Shown piece by piece: positions 61,020-64,000 of a stretch of DNA of 64,000 nucleotides (positions within the stretch are counted from its first letter, which is position 1; every line of letters begins with the position of its first letter). Source of the DNA: Nitrospinaceae bacterium (GTDB taxonomy: Bacteria > Nitrospinota > Nitrospinia > Nitrospinales > VA-1); assembly GCA_021604505.1 (NCBI GenBank), contig BQJC01000003.1, positions 406,439-470,438 of the forward strand, read 5' to 3'. The notes under the pieces are model-generated. The model was not told the origin of the DNA. It searched no databases and worked only from the letters and a program-made list of their open reading frames with translations. A program made the position numbers and the translations under genes.

Positions 61020-62005
61020 AGAACATACTGGTCATCAGCACAACTGGAATGGGTGACAGTTTATGGGGCACCCCGGCGCTGAGGGCTTTAAAAAAAACAT
61101 TCCCAGATATGGAATTGCACCTCCTTGTGAATACCCGCTGGGAAAATCTTTTCGCGGGGAATCCACATATAGACAGGATAATCAGGTATTCCCCGAAATG
61201 GTACCAGCAACCGCTGACCGGTTTAAAGTTATTACGCACCAGATATGACCACGTGCTCCTTTTCCATGCCAACAAAGACATCACCCGGCTGTTACCCTGG
61301 TTAAGATTCGGATCCTTTTTAGCACATCAAACCTCTTCCTGGATTCCTGAAAAAAACCGGGTTGTGATCGAGGGAGTTGTTCATGGAATCCAGAGACGAT
61401 TGGTTTTAATTTCAAAAATTGGGGCTCATCCGGACGGCGGACAAATGGAAATATTTTTCAATGACAAGGAACGCCAGAATGCCAACACGTTCATGAAAAA
61501 AAAATCGTTGTCGCCCCAGAGTTATATTTACATCAACATCGGAGCTTCCGGTCCTCATCGGCGATGGCCGGAAGATCGTTTCCTGGCTTTGGCAGAACAA
61601 ATCCTGCAACAAACGGACTTTAAAATGATTCTCGGAGGGGGGCCGGAAGAAAAAGAAAAAATTCAAGCCATGAGGGAAGAACTGGGCACAGACCGATGCA
61701 GCCATTCCCTCGGAATTCCGTTAAAGCTTGACAGTTACCTTATCGGTCAGGCAAAGTTGCTCATCACCTGCGACACCGGACCCATGCATATTGGGTTCGC
61801 ATTGAAGGTTCCTGCCGTGTCCCTGTTTGGCCCTTACGACCCGCGCGGAACCGGACCGTTTGACCTTGAAAAGGGTCGCTGCTACATGGTCCATCCATCA
61901 GGACAACAGGAATTTTCCGCAGACGCGGATTATCAAACGGGGGATTTAAAAAACATCCACGTTTCAATGGTATGGGAAAAAGTACAAGAAGCGTTAAATG
62001 CATGA
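61016..62005 (+). CDS. GT9 heptosyltransferase-like enzyme
   Basis: 329 aa GT-B enzyme of family 9. NILVISTTGMGDSLWGTPALRALKKTFPD is the N-terminal acceptor loop, IYINIGASGPHRRWPEDRFLALAEQI and LITCDTGPMHIGFALKVPAVSLFGPYDPRGTGP the donor-binding regions, as in LPS heptosyltransferases. It is translationally coupled to the methyltransferase (ATGA) and converges on the second GT9 gene with a gap of 26 bases. Confidence 0.88.
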   Translation: MKNILVISTTGMGDSLWGTPALRALKKTFPDMELHLLVNTRWENLFAGNPHIDRIIRYSPKWYQQPLTGLKLLRTRYDHVLLFHANKDITRLLPWLRFGSFLAHQTSSWIPEKNRVVIEGVVHGIQRRLVLISKIGAHPDGGQMEIFFNDKERQNANTFMKKKSLSPQSYIYINIGASGPHRRWPEDRFLALAEQILQQTDFKMILGGGPEEKEKIQAMREELGTDRCSHSLGIPLKLDSYLIGQAKLLITCDTGPMHIGFALKVPAVSLFGPYDPRGTGPFDLEKGRCYMVHPSGQQEFSADADYQTGDLKNIHVSMVWEKVQEALNA

Positions 62006-62031
62006 ATGGTCCAACGCCCTCAGGAAATGTC

Positions 62032-63096
62032 TTAAATCTTCGCCCCCAAATTATCGGCAAGAATTTGATCGACTCCCTGGAGCACATCTTCAACCGTAAT
62101 GATAACCTTACATTCTGCGTCTCCTCCGTAGCATTCCTTTTTACGGGTCTTATGATTGCAGGGGCTGCACTCCACCTGTTTATAAACGACTACATCCTGC
62201 GCTCCCAGGGGTCTCCAAACCCGCGGATGAACCGAACCGAATAAAGCAATAACAGGAGTTCCCAAAACCGAGGAAAGGTGCATGTAGCCGCCGTTATGGC
62301 AAACGGCAAATTCTGCGCCTTCCGTGATGACGGCCAACTCCTGGAGTTCCGCCAAGATAAATGTGAAGGGAGTGTTGTCGATTCTTTCGATGACCGCCTG
62401 AGCCTGATCCTCTTCCCCGGGACCGCAAGTGATCACGATTTTAAGCCCGTAACGGGAAAACAATATATCCGCCAAACGGGCAAACTTTTCATATTGCCAC
62501 TGGTTGTAAATTTTCCGCGTTCCCGGATGGATGATGCAGTAAGGATCTTCGGGACGAATCCCCTTTTCATCGAGAAGACGCCGGGCGTTCTTTCGGCTGT
62601 TTTCTGACAGATAAACAGCAGGAGCGATCCGGTCAAAGGAAGCTCCCAGTTTTTTAATCAAAGCCACCTGATAATCCAGCGGAAACTTTGGATTGAGATC
62701 ACTGAATTCCAATTTCACATTGTATAAAAAAGCCCGCTTTGCATGCTTGTGGCCAACTCGAAACGGAGCCCGTGTCAAAAAACACATGATCGCCCCGCGG
62801 GTTCCCTCATGCATGTCGATCGCCATATCATAATTATTGAAATATAGTTTCCAATAAAACCGCATCTGCTCCCAGGTGGAGCCTTTTTGAAAACAAAGGA
62901 CCTCATCCACATCCGGGTGGTTTCGCACAATATCGTAGGAAGGCCGTTCGACCAGGACCGTCAAATGCGAATCCGGGAAACACTGCTTCAGGGGCGTGTA
63001 AACGGAAGTGTTGTATATCACATCTCCGATGGACCTGAGTTTTATCAGCAGGATTCTCGGCTTTTGAGGAAGCTGTTCTTTGTTAAAAGAGATCAC
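62032..63096 (-). CDS. GT9 heptosyltransferase-like enzyme
   Basis: 354 aa. ILLIKLRSIGDVIYNTSVYTPLKQCFPDS (the typical GD loop), YCIIHPGTRKIYNQWQYEKFARL, FAVCHNGGYMHLSSVLGTPVIALFGSVHPRVWRP and VECSPCNHKTRKKECYGG, the Cys-containing region of heptosyltransferases. Start is GTG at 63096, seven bases after AAGGAAA, and it overlaps the stop of the upstream GT4 gene (GTGA). It probably transfers heptose to the lipid A/Kdo core. Confidence 0.9.
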   Translation of the reverse strand: MISFNKEQLPQKPRILLIKLRSIGDVIYNTSVYTPLKQCFPDSHLTVLVERPSYDIVRNHPDVDEVLCFQKGSTWEQMRFYWKLYFNNYDMAIDMHEGTRGAIMCFLTRAPFRVGHKHAKRAFLYNVKLEFSDLNPKFPLDYQVALIKKLGASFDRIAPAVYLSENSRKNARRLLDEKGIRPEDPYCIIHPGTRKIYNQWQYEKFARLADILFSRYGLKIVITCGPGEEDQAQAVIERIDNTPFTFILAELQELAVITEGAEFAVCHNGGYMHLSSVLGTPVIALFGSVHPRVWRPLGAQDVVVYKQVECSPCNHKTRKKECYGGDAECKVIITVEDVLQGVDQILADNLGAKI

Positions 63097-64000
63097 GAGT
63101 TTCCTTTTTTGGGTATCAATTCCTGCAACAAATCTAACAACTGGTTTTCCATAACTTTAATATCATAGTGAGCAATGCACCGCTCCCTGGCTTTTTTCCC
63201 TTTTGCCCGAGCTTCTTCAGGATGGTTGAAAAGGTGTTCAATCGACTCCGCCAACTGCTCAACATTTCCCGGCTCTACCAGGTAGCCACAATCGCCCAGC
63301 ACCTCCGGGATATCGGAAACCCGGGTGGAAACAATGGGTTTTGCCATCGCCATCGCATCAAAAATTTTTGCCGGCATTTGGCCCACGCTGTCGCTGGTTT
63401 TCCGTTGAGGAATGACCACCACATCGCCGGCGGCAAGATGTTCGGGAAGTTCCTGAAAAGGAATCATCGGTAAGATGAGGAGCCCCTCAGACCTCCGCTC
63501 ATTCGATTTTTCAAAATTTTCATCGGCGCCGATGATGACCAGACACAAATCGGGATCGTTGATCCTTTTCACCGCGGCCATTAAGTCCTCCAGCCCTTTA
63601 TGGGTTCTCGGAGTCCCGAGAAACATCACCACCTTTTTATTCCGGATACCCAGTTTTTCCTTGGCACGGTCAGAGTCGAATCGCTCCGGATCCAGAAAAC
63701 CGGTGTCACGACAATGATACACCAGGGTCCCGGAAAAGCGATTTTTAAGAAACCCATTGCTCACCGTAATCGCATCCGCAAAACTCACCAACTTTTCCAT
63801 GAGCCACGTGTAGGGCAATCCATTGGGGTTTGAAAAATTTAAAAACCGTCCCACCTTGCCCCAAAAATGAGCGCGATAGAAAAACCCTAATTCCCAATCA
63901 TCAATATCGACCAGTAAAGGTTTTCCCGAAGTCCATTTTTTTAGCAATCCCACACCAAAGCTGGTTGGCCGCGGTTTGCTCGCAAACACCACATCCCCGT
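63093..64000 (-). CDS. GT4-like glycosyltransferase (partial, cut by window end)
   Basis: The reading frame stays open to the end of the window, so the 5' part lies beyond 64000; about 302 codons are seen. The part present has the linker-side segment PLLVDIDDWELGFFY, GTPRTHKGLEDLMAAVKRI and AAGDVVVIPQRKTSDSVGQMPAKIFDAMAMAKPIVST, which has the GT4 donor-site pattern with Glu replaced by Gln/Asp in places. It overlaps the GT9 gene by four bases. Confidence 0.82.
   Translation of the reverse strand, partial: GDVVFASKPRPTSFGVGLLKKWTSGKPLLVDIDDWELGFFYRAHFWGKVGRFLNFSNPNGLPYTWLMEKLVSFADAITVSNGFLKNRFSGTLVYHCRDTGFLDPERFDSDRAKEKLGIRNKKVVMFLGTPRTHKGLEDLMAAVKRINDPDLCLVIIGADENFEKSNERRSEGLLILPMIPFQELPEHLAAGDVVVIPQRKTSDSVGQMPAKIFDAMAMAKPIVSTRVSDIPEVLGDCGYLVEPGNVEQLAESIEHLFNHPEEARAKGKKARERCIAHYDIKVMENQLLDLLQELIPKKGNS

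Noticed and set aside
1..64000. CRISPR arrays, tRNA or rRNA genes, transposases and phage genes
   Set aside because: I looked for evenly spaced repeats, cloverleaf ends and typical integrase or transposase motifs and found none.

Overview
The window looks like a 64 kb chromosomal segment of a Gram-negative, respiring, mid-GC bacterium. It carries many exported c-type cytochromes, SurA-like and lipocalin-like periplasmic proteins, LPS/surface-polysaccharide genes (heptosyltransferase-type GT9 enzymes, WaaG-like and other GT4 enzymes, NeuB, a flippase), PntAB and a single-gene AroA/BioB style. The overall mix would fit a marine Nitrospinota- or Deltaproteobacteria-like organism, but this is a judgement from gene style and not a proof. 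I see no rRNA, tRNA, CRISPR array, phage or transposase gene.

Layout. 0-3.2 kb: translation genes (EF-P, the ABC-F protein EttA) and a methyltransferase. 3.2-9.3 kb: the most distinctive block, all on the minus strand: seven small mono-heme cytochromes c in two paralogous subfamilies, one di-heme MauG/CcpA-like cytochrome, an exported DUF1264 protein, and a broken cytochrome remnant. 9.5-12.4 kb: small exported proteins, an exported TehB-like methyltransferase and a BASS transporter. 12.4-15.6 kb: nonulosonate (sialic-acid type) surface sugar genes on the minus strand. 15.8-29.4 kb: mixed housekeeping genes (radical SAM protein, two parvulin-type isomerases, Maf, UMF1-type MFS, PriA, CutA, DedA-like, MsrP and MsrA, a J-domain/MORN fusion, GIY-YIG). 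29.4-31.0 kb: an AT-rich orphan gene of unknown function. 31.0-32.7 kb: a two-gene membrane unit with a partial duplication scar. 33-41 kb: NHL-like propeller protein, PntAB, a ThyX-related protein, an FGE-fold protein and membrane proteins. 41.3-48.3 kb: AroA, a DUF255 thioredoxin-domain protein, BioB, thioredoxin, DDAH-like amidinohydrolase. 49-64 kb: a large surface-polysaccharide region with three SDR sugar enzymes, a CapF-like cupin, eight glycosyltransferases (the last one cut by the window edge), three methyltransferases, plus a lipocalin-like protein and a CDGSH protein.

How the genes work together. The cytochrome block probably encodes a set of periplasmic electron carriers that arose by local duplication; five copies keep an extra pair of cysteines that the two copies of the other subfamily lack. 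The two polysaccharide regions supply activated sugars, glycosyltransferases and a flippase for LPS or capsule. MsrP and MsrA form a methionine-sulfoxide repair pair covering the periplasm and cytoplasm. Short GC-rich palindromes recur between genes and appear to be dispersed repeats. No gene cluster here is a clear known defence or mobile system; the best candidates for something undescribed are the cytochrome/DUF1264 block, the AT-rich orphan, and the duplicated membrane unit.
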